The notes beneath the pieces were generated by a model. That model was not told the DNA's origin. It did not search any database and was given only the letters and a program-made list of their open reading frames with translations. Of a stretch of 64,000 nucleotides of DNA, positions 35,090 through 43,742 are shown in pieces. Source of the stretch: Parvularcula sp. IMCC14364 (GTDB lineage: Bacteria; Pseudomonadota; Alphaproteobacteria; Caulobacterales; Parvularculaceae); assembly GCF_030758415.1 (NCBI RefSeq), contig NZ_CP132334.1, positions 310,001-374,000 of the forward strand, in the 5' to 3' direction. Position 1 is the stretch's first letter; every line of letters starts with the position of its first letter. The translations under genes were made by a program, and so were the position numbers.

Positions 35090-36454
35090 GTTGGCTTTTT
35101 CAGCCGGTGCTGCATCTGCCGGCGCCCCCAGCAGAATCTCTTTCAGCGCGGCAAAACTTTCTTCTGCATTTTTCACATCAAGCACACTGATGAATTGATC
35201 CAGCTGTGGCCACAGGCGCACCGCTTCGTCCAGCATCGGGTCAGCCCCGGCGGTATAGAGGCCCGCCCGGATCAATGGCGCATTTTCTTCATAGGCTGAA
35301 ATCAGTGAACGTGCAGCTGCCAGTATCTGGTTTTCTTCTGCTGTCGCTGCCTCCGGCAGGGAGCGTGAAACACTGCGCCGCACATCAATCGCGGGATATC
35401 GACCACGCTCGGCAATTTCGCGTTCAAGGATAACATGCCCGTCGAGAATGCCGCGCACCATGTCCGCCACAGGCTCTTCCATGTTGGAGCCGGCGACCAG
35501 CACACTGAAGACGGCTGTAATGTCGCCATTGCCTTCGGCGCCCGGCCCGGCGCGTTCTGTTAGCGCGGCGACTGCCCGAAATGTCGAGGGCGGGAAAGCG
35601 CGCAAGGAAGGCACTTCGCCTGCCGCCAGCGCTACTTCGCGATGCGCTTCGGCAAAGCGGGTCAGGGAATCAAACAGCAGTAAAACCTGCTTGCCCTGGT
35701 CACGATATTGTTCGGCCGTGGCCATGGCGAGATAGGCCGTGCGTTTTTTTAGCGGGGCCGGATCATCGGACGTGGCGGCGAACACGATTGCCCGCTTCAT
35801 GCCCTCAGCACCAAGCGTATCCTCAACAAAATTGCGCACCTCGCGCCCGCGCTCACCAATCAGGGCAAGGATGACAATATCCGCATCGGTTCTTTTGGCG
35901 AGCTCCGCCAGCAGCGTGGATTTGCCAACGCCTGAGCCGGCGAAAAGGCCAATGCGCTGTCCCTGACATAAAGGCAGAAAAGTATCGAACGCCGCAACGC
36001 CAGTATTCAGTCGTCGCCCCAATCGCTTGCGTGTTGCCGGGGCAGGCGGTTTGGCTTTCAACGGCGCTTCGTGCAGTCCTTGCGGCATTTCCTGGCCGTC
36101 GGGGCCCTGCAGCCTGTGGTTCAGCACATGCCCGATCCAGTCAGTGCTCGGTTTCGGGTTCAGTTGCGGTGAAAGGAAGATCGAACAACCGATCTTGATC
36201 TGTCGCGGGTCGTCATAAAGGATGGCTGTCAGATCATCCTGCTCAAGAGCAATAATCTCTCCATCGGGCGCCGTGCCACTGAGCGAGACCTGATCTCCCA
36301 GCATTGCCAGATGGCTGAGCCCGGCAATCGTCACCGCGTCTCCGTTTATGGCCGTCACTGTGCCGTGATAGCGCACACGCGGCTGGCCGGATATCATGCC
36401 AGCCTGCCGTTCCAGCAGGGTCGTCGTTCCGGGGCTTAAAGGGCTGTTAACCAT
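35075..36454 (-). CDS. fliI: Flagellum-specific export ATPase FliI
   Basis: Hexameric ATPase of the flagellar type III export apparatus. It has the Walker A motif GLFAGSGVGKSTLLAELAK, ALIGERGREVRNFVED, the Walker B region VLLLFDSLTRFAEAHREVAL and PSTFRAVAALTERAG. 459 residues, full length. It is transcribed alone on the minus strand, divergent from flgB (54-bp gap), and its last 15 bp overlap the DUF1217 gene tail to tail. Confidence 0.97.
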   Translation of the reverse strand: MVNSPLSPGTTTLLERQAGMISGQPRVRYHGTVTAINGDAVTIAGLSHLAMLGDQVSLSGTAPDGEIIALEQDDLTAILYDDPRQIKIGCSIFLSPQLNPKPSTDWIGHVLNHRLQGPDGQEMPQGLHEAPLKAKPPAPATRKRLGRRLNTGVAAFDTFLPLCQGQRIGLFAGSGVGKSTLLAELAKRTDADIVILALIGERGREVRNFVEDTLGAEGMKRAIVFAATSDDPAPLKKRTAYLAMATAEQYRDQGKQVLLLFDSLTRFAEAHREVALAAGEVPSLRAFPPSTFRAVAALTERAGPGAEGNGDITAVFSVLVAGSNMEEPVADMVRGILDGHVILEREIAERGRYPAIDVRRSVSRSLPEAATAEENQILAAARSLISAYEENAPLIRAGLYTAGADPMLDEAVRLWPQLDQFISVLDVKNAEESFAALKEILLGAPADAAPAEKANSAVG

Positions 36455-36508
36455 TTGTTCAGCTTATAGATGCAATTTTTACTTATTCGTTAATCAAGGT
36501 AAACAGAA

Positions 36509-36871
36509 GTGCCGACCGACCTGGATATTCTTCGAACCTACTCAGCCATGGCCCAACATGCGGCCAAGCGGCATGAGGTGTTGGCAGGTAACATCGCCAA
36601 TGCCGACACGCCCGGCTACAAGGCACAGGATTTGAAGAGTTTTGCTGAATTATACAAGGCAGCAGAACGTCAGGGCAGGGATGTCGAGATCAACACGTCA
36701 GATCTTGTGCGCGCCGCCTCGGGCGGCGTGGAGTCGCCCAACGGCAATAATGTTTCCATTGAAGACCAGATGCTGAAAACCGCCGAGACCAAGGGCCAGC
36801 ATGACATGGCGCTTGCCGTTTACAAGAAAACGCTGGACCTGATGCGGCTCAGCCTCGGCAGCAATCGCTAG
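36509..36871 (+). CDS. flgB: Flagellar basal-body rod protein FlgB
   Basis: Proximal rod subunit. The 120 residues include the rod motif [20 protein letters not shown] and the C-terminal [20 protein letters not shown]. It is the first gene of flgB-flgC-fliE-fliQ-flhA-fliR-flhB-fliJ-like. The start region is AT-rich with a weak Shine-Dalgarno (AAGGTAAACAGAA before the ATG). Confidence 0.95.
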   Translation: MPTDLDILRTYSAMAQHAAKRHEVLAGNIANADTPGYKAQDLKSFAELYKAAERQGRDVEINTSDLVRAASGGVESPNGNNVSIEDQMLKTAETKGQHDMALAVYKKTLDLMRLSLGSNR

Positions 36872-36891
36872 GTAGGAAGGAGCGATAACAG

Positions 36892-37284
36892 ATGAACCCG
36901 CTCTCCAAGGCAATGTCAGCCGCGTCAAGCGGCATGGACGCCCAGGCATATCGCCTGCAGGTCGTCAGTGAGAATATCTCCAACGCAGACACGCCCGGCT
37001 ATCAGCGCAAGATGTTGTCCTTCCAGTCCATTGTGGACGGGATCACCAAGACCGGTGAAGTCGAGGTCGGACAGATCAGTCTTGATACGCGCGAGGGTGA
37101 GAGAGAATTCGATCCCGGTCATCCCCTGGCGGATGATCAGGGTTATGTGACATTTTCAAATGTCACGATGATGACGGAATTGGCGGATGCACGGGAGGCG
37201 GGACGCAGTTACGAAGCCAACCTTGCGACGTTCAAACAGGCAAGAGAGATGTATGGCAGTCTGATTGATCTGTTACGCCGTTAA
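36892..37284 (+). CDS. flgC: Flagellar basal-body rod protein FlgC
   Basis: Proximal rod subunit of 130 residues. The motif SGMDAQAYRLQVVSENISNA, then DTPGYQRKML, and the C-terminal MMTELADAREAGRSYEANLA are diagnostic. A good AGGAAGGAG precedes the ATG. It lies 20 nt after flgB and 14 nt before fliE. Confidence 0.96.
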   Translation: MNPLSKAMSAASSGMDAQAYRLQVVSENISNADTPGYQRKMLSFQSIVDGITKTGEVEVGQISLDTREGEREFDPGHPLADDQGYVTFSNVTMMTELADAREAGRSYEANLATFKQAREMYGSLIDLLRR

Positions 37285-37298
37285 TAGGAGGAGCCTAT

Positions 37299-37616
37299 AT
37301 GGAACCGGCATCACTGGCCGCGCTGAAAAATTACGCAGCGGCCCGGCAGGCATTGTCCCCAGACAATGCTGCCAAAGCACCTGACAAAAGCACGACCGAA
37401 ACTGGCGGCGCTGAAAGCGTTGCCAAGGCGGCCAGCGAATTTGCGGAAGTCTTCAACAATGCTGAAGAAACCGCGAAGGCCCTCAGTGTGGGCGCAGCTG
37501 ACCCGCATTCTGTAGTGGAAGCACTGGCAACGGCTGAAGTGGCGCTGGAAACAGCGGTGACAGTCCGGGACAAGGTGATTGAGGCGTATCAGGAACTCCT
37601 GAGAATGCCTGTCTGA
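37299..37616 (+). CDS. fliE: Flagellar hook-basal body complex protein FliE
   Basis: Adaptor joining the MS ring to the rod. The 105-residue helical protein has the FliE C-terminal motif (HSVVEALATAEVALETAVTV, then RDKVIEAYQELLRMPV). AGGAGGAG lies 6 nt before the ATG. Its position between flgC and fliQ is the usual alphaproteobacterial one. Confidence 0.93.
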   Translation: MEPASLAALKNYAAARQALSPDNAAKAPDKSTTETGGAESVAKAASEFAEVFNNAEETAKALSVGAADPHSVVEALATAEVALETAVTVRDKVIEAYQELLRMPV

Positions 37617-37626
37617 GGCTGGTGAA

Positions 37627-37890
37627 ATGACCGAAACTGAAGTCCTCAGCATATTGCGGGAATTCCTCTGGGCCGCAGCCCTCATCTCTGCGCCGCTTCT
37701 GGGCACGGCCCTGTTTATCGGTATCGTGGTGGGCCTGTTGCAGGCCTTGACCTCGATTCAGGAAATGACTCTCACTTTCGTGCCCAAGATTGCCGTGATG
37801 CTGATCGTTTTCTTCCTCTCATCCGGCTATATGGCGCGGGTCTGTCTCAGCCTGTTCAATGAACAGGTTTTGCCTGTTATCGCGCAATGA
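37627..37890 (+). CDS. fliQ: Flagellar export gate protein FliQ
   Basis: Small two-helix subunit of the export channel. The 87 residues include ISAPLLGTALFIGIVVGLLQ, ALTSIQEMTLTFVPKI and VMLIVFFLSSGYMARVCL, the full FliQ pattern. It lies 10 nt after fliE and 24 nt before flhA. Confidence 0.95.
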   Translation: MTETEVLSILREFLWAAALISAPLLGTALFIGIVVGLLQALTSIQEMTLTFVPKIAVMLIVFFLSSGYMARVCLSLFNEQVLPVIAQ

Positions 37891-37914
37891 TGCGACACCC
37901 TGGAGTGCTGGCGG

Positions 37915-39999
37915 ATGCCTGAATTCAAGATGAGTTCTCTCTATCAGCCGACGGTGCTGCTGGCACTGGCGCTGATGGTCATCATTGCCATGATGATTCT
38001 GCCTGTCCCGGCGATTGTGCTGGATATGGGGCTGATGATTTCGTTCGCCTTTGCAATCCTGATTTTCACGATCACGCTTTTCATCGAAAAACCGCTGGAC
38101 TTCTCCTCCTTCCCCAGTGTGCTGCTGGCATCTTTGTTGTTGCGCCTCTCCCTGAACATCTCATCGACCAAGCTGATTATCGGTGAGGGGCATACGGGGT
38201 CTGGCGCCGCGGGCGGTGTGATCGAAGGTATTGCCATGTTTATCATGGGCGGCAATATCTGGCTTGGCCTGATTGTTTTCAGTGTTCTGATTATTGTCAA
38301 CTTCCTTGTCATCACGCGCGGTGCAGGCCGGATGGCTGAAGTTGGCGCACGTTTCGCTCTTGATGCGATGCCGGGCAAACAGCTTGCCATTGACTCAGAT
38401 GTGGCCGCTGGCGCGATCAGCCATGAAGAAGCGCGCCGTCGCCGGGATCAGGAGCAGGAAGAAACATCCTTCCTCGGCTCCCTTGATGGTGTTTCAAAAT
38501 TCGTCAAGGGTGACGCGGTTGCGGGCCTGTTGATTACCCTGCTCAATCTCATCGCGGGCATGGCCATCGGCCTTGGCGTCCACAACCTGACCTTCGCAGA
38601 AGCCGCCCAGAACTATTCCATTCTGACCGTGGGCGATGGTCTCGTTTCACAGATTCCCGCCGTGATCATTTCTGTTTCTGCCGCCCTGCTGCTGTCAAAA
38701 GGACGCGGCGAGGGCGCTGTCGATCTGGCGCTGGTGCAGCAGCTTGGCAAACATCCGTCTGCCCTGGCGACCGTTGCGACGATACTGGCTGTGTTTGCCC
38801 TGTTCCCCGGCCTGCCATTGTTGCCCTTTCTGCTTGGGTCGGGGGTGATGGGCTGGCTGGCCTGGCGATCGTGGCAATTCAAGAAAGAGGAAGCGGCGAA
38901 GGCGGAGCGTCTGGCGCAGCCGGTAGAAGAAGCAGATGCCAAGCCCGTTATTGGTGACCTTCTCGATGTGGATGAAATCCATATCGAACTCTCCAAGGAA
39001 CTGGTGCCCATCGCCATGGACCCGGAAATCGGCTTCGATCAGCGTATTGAGAAAATCCGCAAATTCATTGCCCAGGAATACGGCTTTGTGGTCCCCGCCA
39101 TTCGCCTCACCGACACGACGGTCATGCCCACGGAGACTTACCGCATTAAAATTCAGGGAGCGGAAATCGCCCGCAGCAAGCTCAAACCCGGTCATGTGCT
39201 GGCCCTCATGGAAGAAAATGCCCACCCGGAAATTCCTGGCGAGAAAGTCCGGGAGCCGGTGTATGGTGCCTCAGCCCGCTGGGTTGGCAAGGCGCATCAG
39301 GATGAACTGATGATGCACGGCCTGCCCACCATTGAAGCACCGGAGGTGATGGCCACCCATGTCATGGAAACCATTCAGGCCAATTTTCCCAAACTGATGA
39401 CCCGGCGTGCCTTGCGCGACATTCTGGAAGCCTTCACCTGCCTGACCAATGAGGAGCGGGGCGCGTCCAACAAGCGTATCATGGATGAATTCATCCCCGA
39501 AAAAGTGCCGCTGGAACTGTTGCAGTCCGTGTTGCGCGCCTTGCTGGAAGAGCGGGTCTCGATCAGGAACCTGCCGGTCATTCTGGAAACTGTTGCCGAG
39601 GTCAAAGGCACGTTGTCGTCTACAGAGCAGATTGCAGAATATGTGCGCCAGCGCCTCAGTTATCAGTTTGTGCACAAACTGCGCGATGACAAGGGGAAAC
39701 TGCCCCTTGTGCAGCTCGGGCCGGAATGGGAGCAGCTTTTCAGCCAGCATGAGCGCGTGAGTGAAGGCGGGCAGGCCGATATTGCCCTGCCACCCAAAGA
39801 ATTCAACCGCCTTGCCTCTTCCATACAGGACAAGCTGAATACGGCGGCAGCACGTGGTGTCTATGCGGCGATCGCCTCAAGCGCCAGACGGCGGCGTTTT
39901 CTCAAGACGGTGCTCTCCGCCAAGGGCATCCGCAATCCGGTAATTTCCTATGAGGAAATTGCTTCAAACGAACAGCCGTCCATCGTCGGCGTAGCCTAA
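37915..39999 (+). CDS. flhA: Flagellar export gate protein FlhA
   Basis: Large export gate protein with eight predicted N-terminal membrane helices (about residues 1-330) and a cytoplasmic substrate-docking domain. Signature stretches are DFSSFPSVLLASLLLRLSLN, ITRGAGRMAEVGARFALDAM and PGKQLAIDSD. The linker and cytoplasmic domain (LLDVDEIHIELSKELVPIAM onward) are complete. 694 residues. It is the central gene of the export-gate operon. Confidence 0.98.
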   Translation: MPEFKMSSLYQPTVLLALALMVIIAMMILPVPAIVLDMGLMISFAFAILIFTITLFIEKPLDFSSFPSVLLASLLLRLSLNISSTKLIIGEGHTGSGAAGGVIEGIAMFIMGGNIWLGLIVFSVLIIVNFLVITRGAGRMAEVGARFALDAMPGKQLAIDSDVAAGAISHEEARRRRDQEQEETSFLGSLDGVSKFVKGDAVAGLLITLLNLIAGMAIGLGVHNLTFAEAAQNYSILTVGDGLVSQIPAVIISVSAALLLSKGRGEGAVDLALVQQLGKHPSALATVATILAVFALFPGLPLLPFLLGSGVMGWLAWRSWQFKKEEAAKAERLAQPVEEADAKPVIGDLLDVDEIHIELSKELVPIAMDPEIGFDQRIEKIRKFIAQEYGFVVPAIRLTDTTVMPTETYRIKIQGAEIARSKLKPGHVLALMEENAHPEIPGEKVREPVYGASARWVGKAHQDELMMHGLPTIEAPEVMATHVMETIQANFPKLMTRRALRDILEAFTCLTNEERGASNKRIMDEFIPEKVPLELLQSVLRALLEERVSIRNLPVILETVAEVKGTLSSTEQIAEYVRQRLSYQFVHKLRDDKGKLPLVQLGPEWEQLFSQHERVSEGGQADIALPPKEFNRLASSIQDKLNTAAARGVYAAIASSARRRRFLKTVLSAKGIRNPVISYEEIASNEQPSIVGVA

Positions 40000-40011
40000 A
40001 GGGGTGGGGGC

Positions 40012-40794
40012 ATGGATATTTTCCAGTCTCTGGCACAGGTCATTGCCCCGTTTGAACCATATCTGTTTGCCGTCGCTGCCATGTTCGTGCGCCTGTCGAT
40101 GCTCGCCTTTCTGTTGCCGGGTCTGGGGGAGGGCACTATCCCTGTCCGGATGCGGATCATCGTTGCCCTTGTCATCACATGGCTGTTGGTTCCCTTCATG
40201 GTCGATGATTTCCCGGCAACCACCGGCAGCGTTTCCGCTCTCGTCTCACTGATGTTCATTGAAGCCATTTACGGCTTTGTCCTGGGTTTCTCGCTCAGAT
40301 TGATGGTCTTTGTCCTGCAGATCGCCGGGACGATCATTGCGCAGGCGATGTCCCTGTCGCAGATTTTCGGGAATATCCTGACGGAAGAGCCAAACCCGAC
40401 CGTCTCGCTGTTGCTGATGGTTGCCGGCACCACAATCCTGCTGACACTGGATTTCCATGTCGAGGCGATCCGCCTTCTTCTGGTATCCTATGAGACATTC
40501 CCCATGGGCACGTATCCGGACCTTGAGCAACTGGCCTATTGGGCATCGGGCAAGGCGGCCTATGCGTTTGAGTTTGCCCTCTCCCTGTCACTGCCGTTCG
40601 TGGTGCTCAACTTCATCTACAATGTGGTGCTGGGCGTGGTGAACCGCGCCATGCCGCAGCTCATGGTTTCTTTCGTCGGCTTGCCTGCCATCACCGGCGC
40701 AAGTCTTGTGCTTCTGGCAATTTCTGTCGCTGCCATGCTGATGGCCTGGGTCACCAGCTTCAATATGGTCTTCAGCGAGTTCGGGGTGGGGTAG
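40012..40794 (+). CDS. fliR: Flagellar export gate protein FliR
   Basis: Third subunit of the FliPQR export channel. The 260 residues have six hydrophobic segments, including the N-terminal LFAVAAMFVRLSMLAFLLPG and the C-terminal MVSFVGLPAITGASLVLLAI. It starts 12 nt after flhA with GGGTGGGGG upstream. flhB begins 3 nt after its stop. Confidence 0.95.
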   Translation: MDIFQSLAQVIAPFEPYLFAVAAMFVRLSMLAFLLPGLGEGTIPVRMRIIVALVITWLLVPFMVDDFPATTGSVSALVSLMFIEAIYGFVLGFSLRLMVFVLQIAGTIIAQAMSLSQIFGNILTEEPNPTVSLLLMVAGTTILLTLDFHVEAIRLLLVSYETFPMGTYPDLEQLAYWASGKAAYAFEFALSLSLPFVVLNFIYNVVLGVVNRAMPQLMVSFVGLPAITGASLVLLAISVAAMLMAWVTSFNMVFSEFGVG

Positions 40795-40797
40795 GCC

Positions 40798-41880
40798 ATG
40801 TCCGAAGACCAGCAGAATGATGGCCAGGAAAAGTCGTTTGATGCCTCGGAAACGAAAATCCGCAAGGCACGCGAACAGGGGAATGTCCCGCAATCGCGCG
40901 AACTGACCACCACACTCCTTTATATCGGTATGCTCGTTGCGATCTCCCTTGCTGGCGGCCCGGCGATTATCGGCACGGCCGAGCAGTTGGGCATCATGCT
41001 GTCCCGGCCGGAAGAACTGTCAGAGTCCTTCCTTTTCAGCAGTGATCGACGCCTGTTGGGGGAGACGATGATGGGCATCAGTCTTGCCATCCTGCCAATG
41101 ATCCTGATTCCCGCCGCCTTTGTGCTCGTTGCGCTCATCTCGCAACAGGCGATTGTCTTTGCGCCATCCAAGATCAAACCCAAGCCGTCAAAAATATCGC
41201 TGATTTCCAATGCAAAACAGAAATACGGCCCTGACGGCCTGATGGAGTTTGCCAAGAGTTTCGCCAAGATGATGGCGATTACAGTGATCGCCGGGATTTT
41301 CCTCTGGCAGCAATATTACGAGTTGCCGCAGCTCAGCCTTCTGCCAGAAACAGTGCTGCCAAATGAAATGCGCTCACGGACAGTCACCTTGCTGATTTTC
41401 GTCACCCTCATGTCTGCGGCCATTACGGCGATAGACCTGCCCTGGGTGCGCTTCTCCCATGCCAAGAAACTGCGCATGACGTTGCAGGAGATGCGCCAGG
41501 AGAATAAGGAAAACGAAGGTGATCCGCACCAGAAGCAATCGCGCCGTCGCCGGGCCGAAGCGCTGGCGACCAACACCATGCTCAATGATGTGGCCAAGGC
41601 TGATGTCATCATCACCAACCCGGAACACTATTCGATTGCCCTGAAATGGGATCGCGCAGAAGGGCAGGTGCCCATCTGTGTGGCCAAGGGGGTCGACGAA
41701 CTGGCCTTCCGCATCCGGGAGCGGGCTGCCATTGCCGATATACCGATCCGCCCAGACCCGCCATGCGCCCGCTCGCTCTATGCTACGGTGGAAGTGGGCG
41801 ATCCGATCCGGCCGGAGCATTATGCAGCCGTCGCGGCGGCGATCCATTTCGCCGACGAACTGCGCAAGCGGAGCTGGTAG
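40798..41880 (+). CDS. flhB: Flagellar export switch protein FlhB
   Basis: Membrane protein whose self-cleaving cytoplasmic domain changes export specificity from hook to filament. It begins with the FlhB pattern SETKIRKAREQGNVPQSREL and has four membrane segments. The cleavage motif is NPEH at residues 274-277 within ADVIITNPEHYSIALKW, where NPTH is most common; the Asn-Pro bond is kept. The C-terminal domain is complete (GVDELAFRIRERAAIADIPI). 360 residues. Confidence 0.96.
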   Translation: MSEDQQNDGQEKSFDASETKIRKAREQGNVPQSRELTTTLLYIGMLVAISLAGGPAIIGTAEQLGIMLSRPEELSESFLFSSDRRLLGETMMGISLAILPMILIPAAFVLVALISQQAIVFAPSKIKPKPSKISLISNAKQKYGPDGLMEFAKSFAKMMAITVIAGIFLWQQYYELPQLSLLPETVLPNEMRSRTVTLLIFVTLMSAAITAIDLPWVRFSHAKKLRMTLQEMRQENKENEGDPHQKQSRRRRAEALATNTMLNDVAKADVIITNPEHYSIALKWDRAEGQVPICVAKGVDELAFRIRERAAIADIPIRPDPPCARSLYATVEVGDPIRPEHYAAVAAAIHFADELRKRSW

Positions 41881-41881
41881 G

Positions 41882-42292
41882 ATGGCGCTCGATTTTGAGA
41901 AAATCGCCCGGCTGGTCGATCTGCAATATCAGCAGAAGGAGCAGTCCCTGCAACGTATCCGGCAGGATCAGCAGCGCCTGCGCGATCAGGCGGATACGTG
42001 TGAAAAAGAAGCGCTGGATACGCTGCCAGGGGAAAGCCTGCAGGATGCCCTTGCCCTTGAAAAATGGCTTTGTGCGCAGCGGGCGAAGGCTGCGCAGCTG
42101 CGACAGCAGGCAGCCTCGCTGGACCAGATTGTCGCGGAGTTGCAACAGGCGCTGCGCAAGGACCTCAAGCGCGTGACCGGCCTTGAGATGATGCGCGCCC
42201 ACGCGCAACGACAGGCAGCCCTGCAGGAGGCGGAAAAGCAGGATGATGAACTGCTGGCGATCGCCGCGTTAAAGGATCGCTCTTCGGCCTGA
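41882..42292 (+). CDS. FliJ-like coiled-coil flagellar protein
   Basis: A 136-residue, almost entirely coiled-coil protein (LVDLQYQQKEQSLQRIRQDQ; LQDALALEKWLCAQRAKAAQ; LDQIVAELQQALRKDLKR). It starts one base after the flhB stop. FliJ is the coiled-coil stalk of the FliI ATPase and has little sequence conservation, and no other fliJ was seen in the window. The assignment is therefore by size, structure and position at the end of the export operon. Confidence 0.6.
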   Translation: MALDFEKIARLVDLQYQQKEQSLQRIRQDQQRLRDQADTCEKEALDTLPGESLQDALALEKWLCAQRAKAAQLRQQAASLDQIVAELQQALRKDLKRVTGLEMMRAHAQRQAALQEAEKQDDELLAIAALKDRSSA

Positions 42293-42301
42293 CGTTTTCT
42301 T

Positions 42302-42326
42302 GGTTGCAACCTTTGGGTTAGCAACC
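42302..42326. other. Bulged hairpin upstream of the histidine kinase gene
   Basis: GGTTGCAACC pairs with GGTT-A-GCAACC across a TTTG loop, leaving one bulged A. No T-run follows, so it is a poor terminator for the flagellar operon. It might be an operator for the kinase gene that starts 119 nt downstream. Confidence 0.3.
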
Positions 42327-42444
42327 GTTTACCATAATGGCCGCAAACCCAACGGCAACAGCCCTGTCCGTTAATTTTTTGCCTTTGTAACAATTCGTTA
42401 AATCGAATTTGCAACTATGGGTCGTATTAAAGAGGAGAGACGCG

Positions 42445-43590
42445 TTGACCGCCGGGGGAAAACCGCAGCTGGTAGTCATCATTGCCCATCATGAATGGCT
42501 CAGAGCACGCCTTGCATCCGTTTTTCAGGAAGCGGACCCGTCGCGCTATGCCCATGAGGTCTATCCCACGTTTGACGCCTTCCTGGATACCGGCTGCCCA
42601 GCAGACGTAGACAGTTTCATCATCGACGATGACGTTTCCTTGCATCAATGCGTTTCATCCCACAGGAAAATTACCGGGCGTTTGTTGCCTGTCATCAGGA
42701 TCACCGACCCAGAGACACCCGAAGCAGCGCGCTGCACGGAAAAACTGCCAATGTCGGAAGTTTTTGGCAGCAAGCAGGTGCGCGCTGATCTGTTGTTCAC
42801 CACACTGAAATATCTCAATGAGGTCAACACGGTCATTCACGAAATGGGTAATCTCCAGTCTGCCATTGAATTGGCAGACAAGACCAATACGCGATTTTTC
42901 CAGTATATGAGCCATGAACTGTCCAGCCCCCTTCAGGCGGCAAAGACGCTTCAGGCCAATATCGCGCTCCTGGACGACATTGACGAAATCAAGTCCAATG
43001 CCCGTATCTCGACCATTGCCATCACCCATGTGCTGGATGCCATCAACAATATTTCCGAATATGTCCGGGTCAGCAAGAACCAGCTCTCCCTGCAACAGGA
43101 AATATTCGATGTCGGATCCGTGCTGGAAGAGCTTGTCTGCCTGTTCCGCGAACACGCAGCGCATAAGGGGCTGGAGCTTGTCCTGGCCCTGCCATCTGCG
43201 CTTGACTGTCAGTATAAGGGCGACAAGTTGCGCCTGCGTCAGGTGCTGGTCAATCTCATCAAGAATGCCATCAAGTTTACCGAGGAGGGGCAGATCACCC
43301 TCAGCGCCTGTCGGCATGGCGACACCTTGCGCATCAGCGTTGAAGACACCGGCATTGGCATGGCGCCGGAGCTGGTCGCCGATATTCTTGGCCGGAACGG
43401 TTATACGCCGGGGGCGGATTTTGACGGCGGTCTCGGCATCGGCCTGATGCTCAGTCGCGAGTTTCTGGCCTCCGCCGGCGGACACCTGGATGTGGAAAGC
43501 GCTCCAGGCAAAGGCTCCCGCTTCACGGCCGTTCTGCCAAACGAGTTTTATGTACAGCACCCGGAACAACCCTTACGCGCCACCGGTTGA
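42445..43590 (+). CDS. Orphan sensor histidine kinase with degenerate receiver-like N-domain
   Basis: A 381-residue soluble kinase. The C-terminal half has the H box FFQYMSHELSSPLQ (His about residue 157), the N box LVNLIKNAIKFTEEG, the G1 box DTGIGM and the G2 box GLGIGL, so it should be catalytically competent. The N-terminal third (about 8-120) looks like a receiver fold, but its first strand carries HH where the acidic pair is expected, so it is probably not phosphorylated normally. I start at the TTG at 42445 because AGAGGAGAG lies 5-6 nt upstream; the in-frame TTG at 42409 has no such site. No cognate regulator is adjacent. The place right after the flagellar genes suggests control of motility or cell cycle. 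Confidence 0.82.
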   Translation: MTAGGKPQLVVIIAHHEWLRARLASVFQEADPSRYAHEVYPTFDAFLDTGCPADVDSFIIDDDVSLHQCVSSHRKITGRLLPVIRITDPETPEAARCTEKLPMSEVFGSKQVRADLLFTTLKYLNEVNTVIHEMGNLQSAIELADKTNTRFFQYMSHELSSPLQAAKTLQANIALLDDIDEIKSNARISTIAITHVLDAINNISEYVRVSKNQLSLQQEIFDVGSVLEELVCLFREHAAHKGLELVLALPSALDCQYKGDKLRLRQVLVNLIKNAIKFTEEGQITLSACRHGDTLRISVEDTGIGMAPELVADILGRNGYTPGADFDGGLGIGLMLSREFLASAGGHLDVESAPGKGSRFTAVLPNEFYVQHPEQPLRATG

Positions 43591-43670
43591 CCTCGAGCAA
43601 TTTTCCAATTCATCCCGGGCGCAAAAAAAGAGAGCGCCGCGCGCCAGTCTCTGCCCGGATGCCGGATATT

Positions 43671-43713
43671 AAAAAGCTGCCCGTCGCGCATCAGGCTACG
43701 GGCAGCATTTTTA
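43671..43713. terminator. Bidirectional terminator between kinase and diguanylate cyclase genes
   Basis: A perfect 9-bp stem GCTGCCCGT/ACGGGCAGC with a 13-nt loop is flanked by AAAAA on the left and ATTTTT on the right. It can therefore stop transcription from both convergent genes. Confidence 0.9.
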
Positions 43714-43742
43714 ATCTGTACAGGTCAGGTGGTGGTCTGGCT

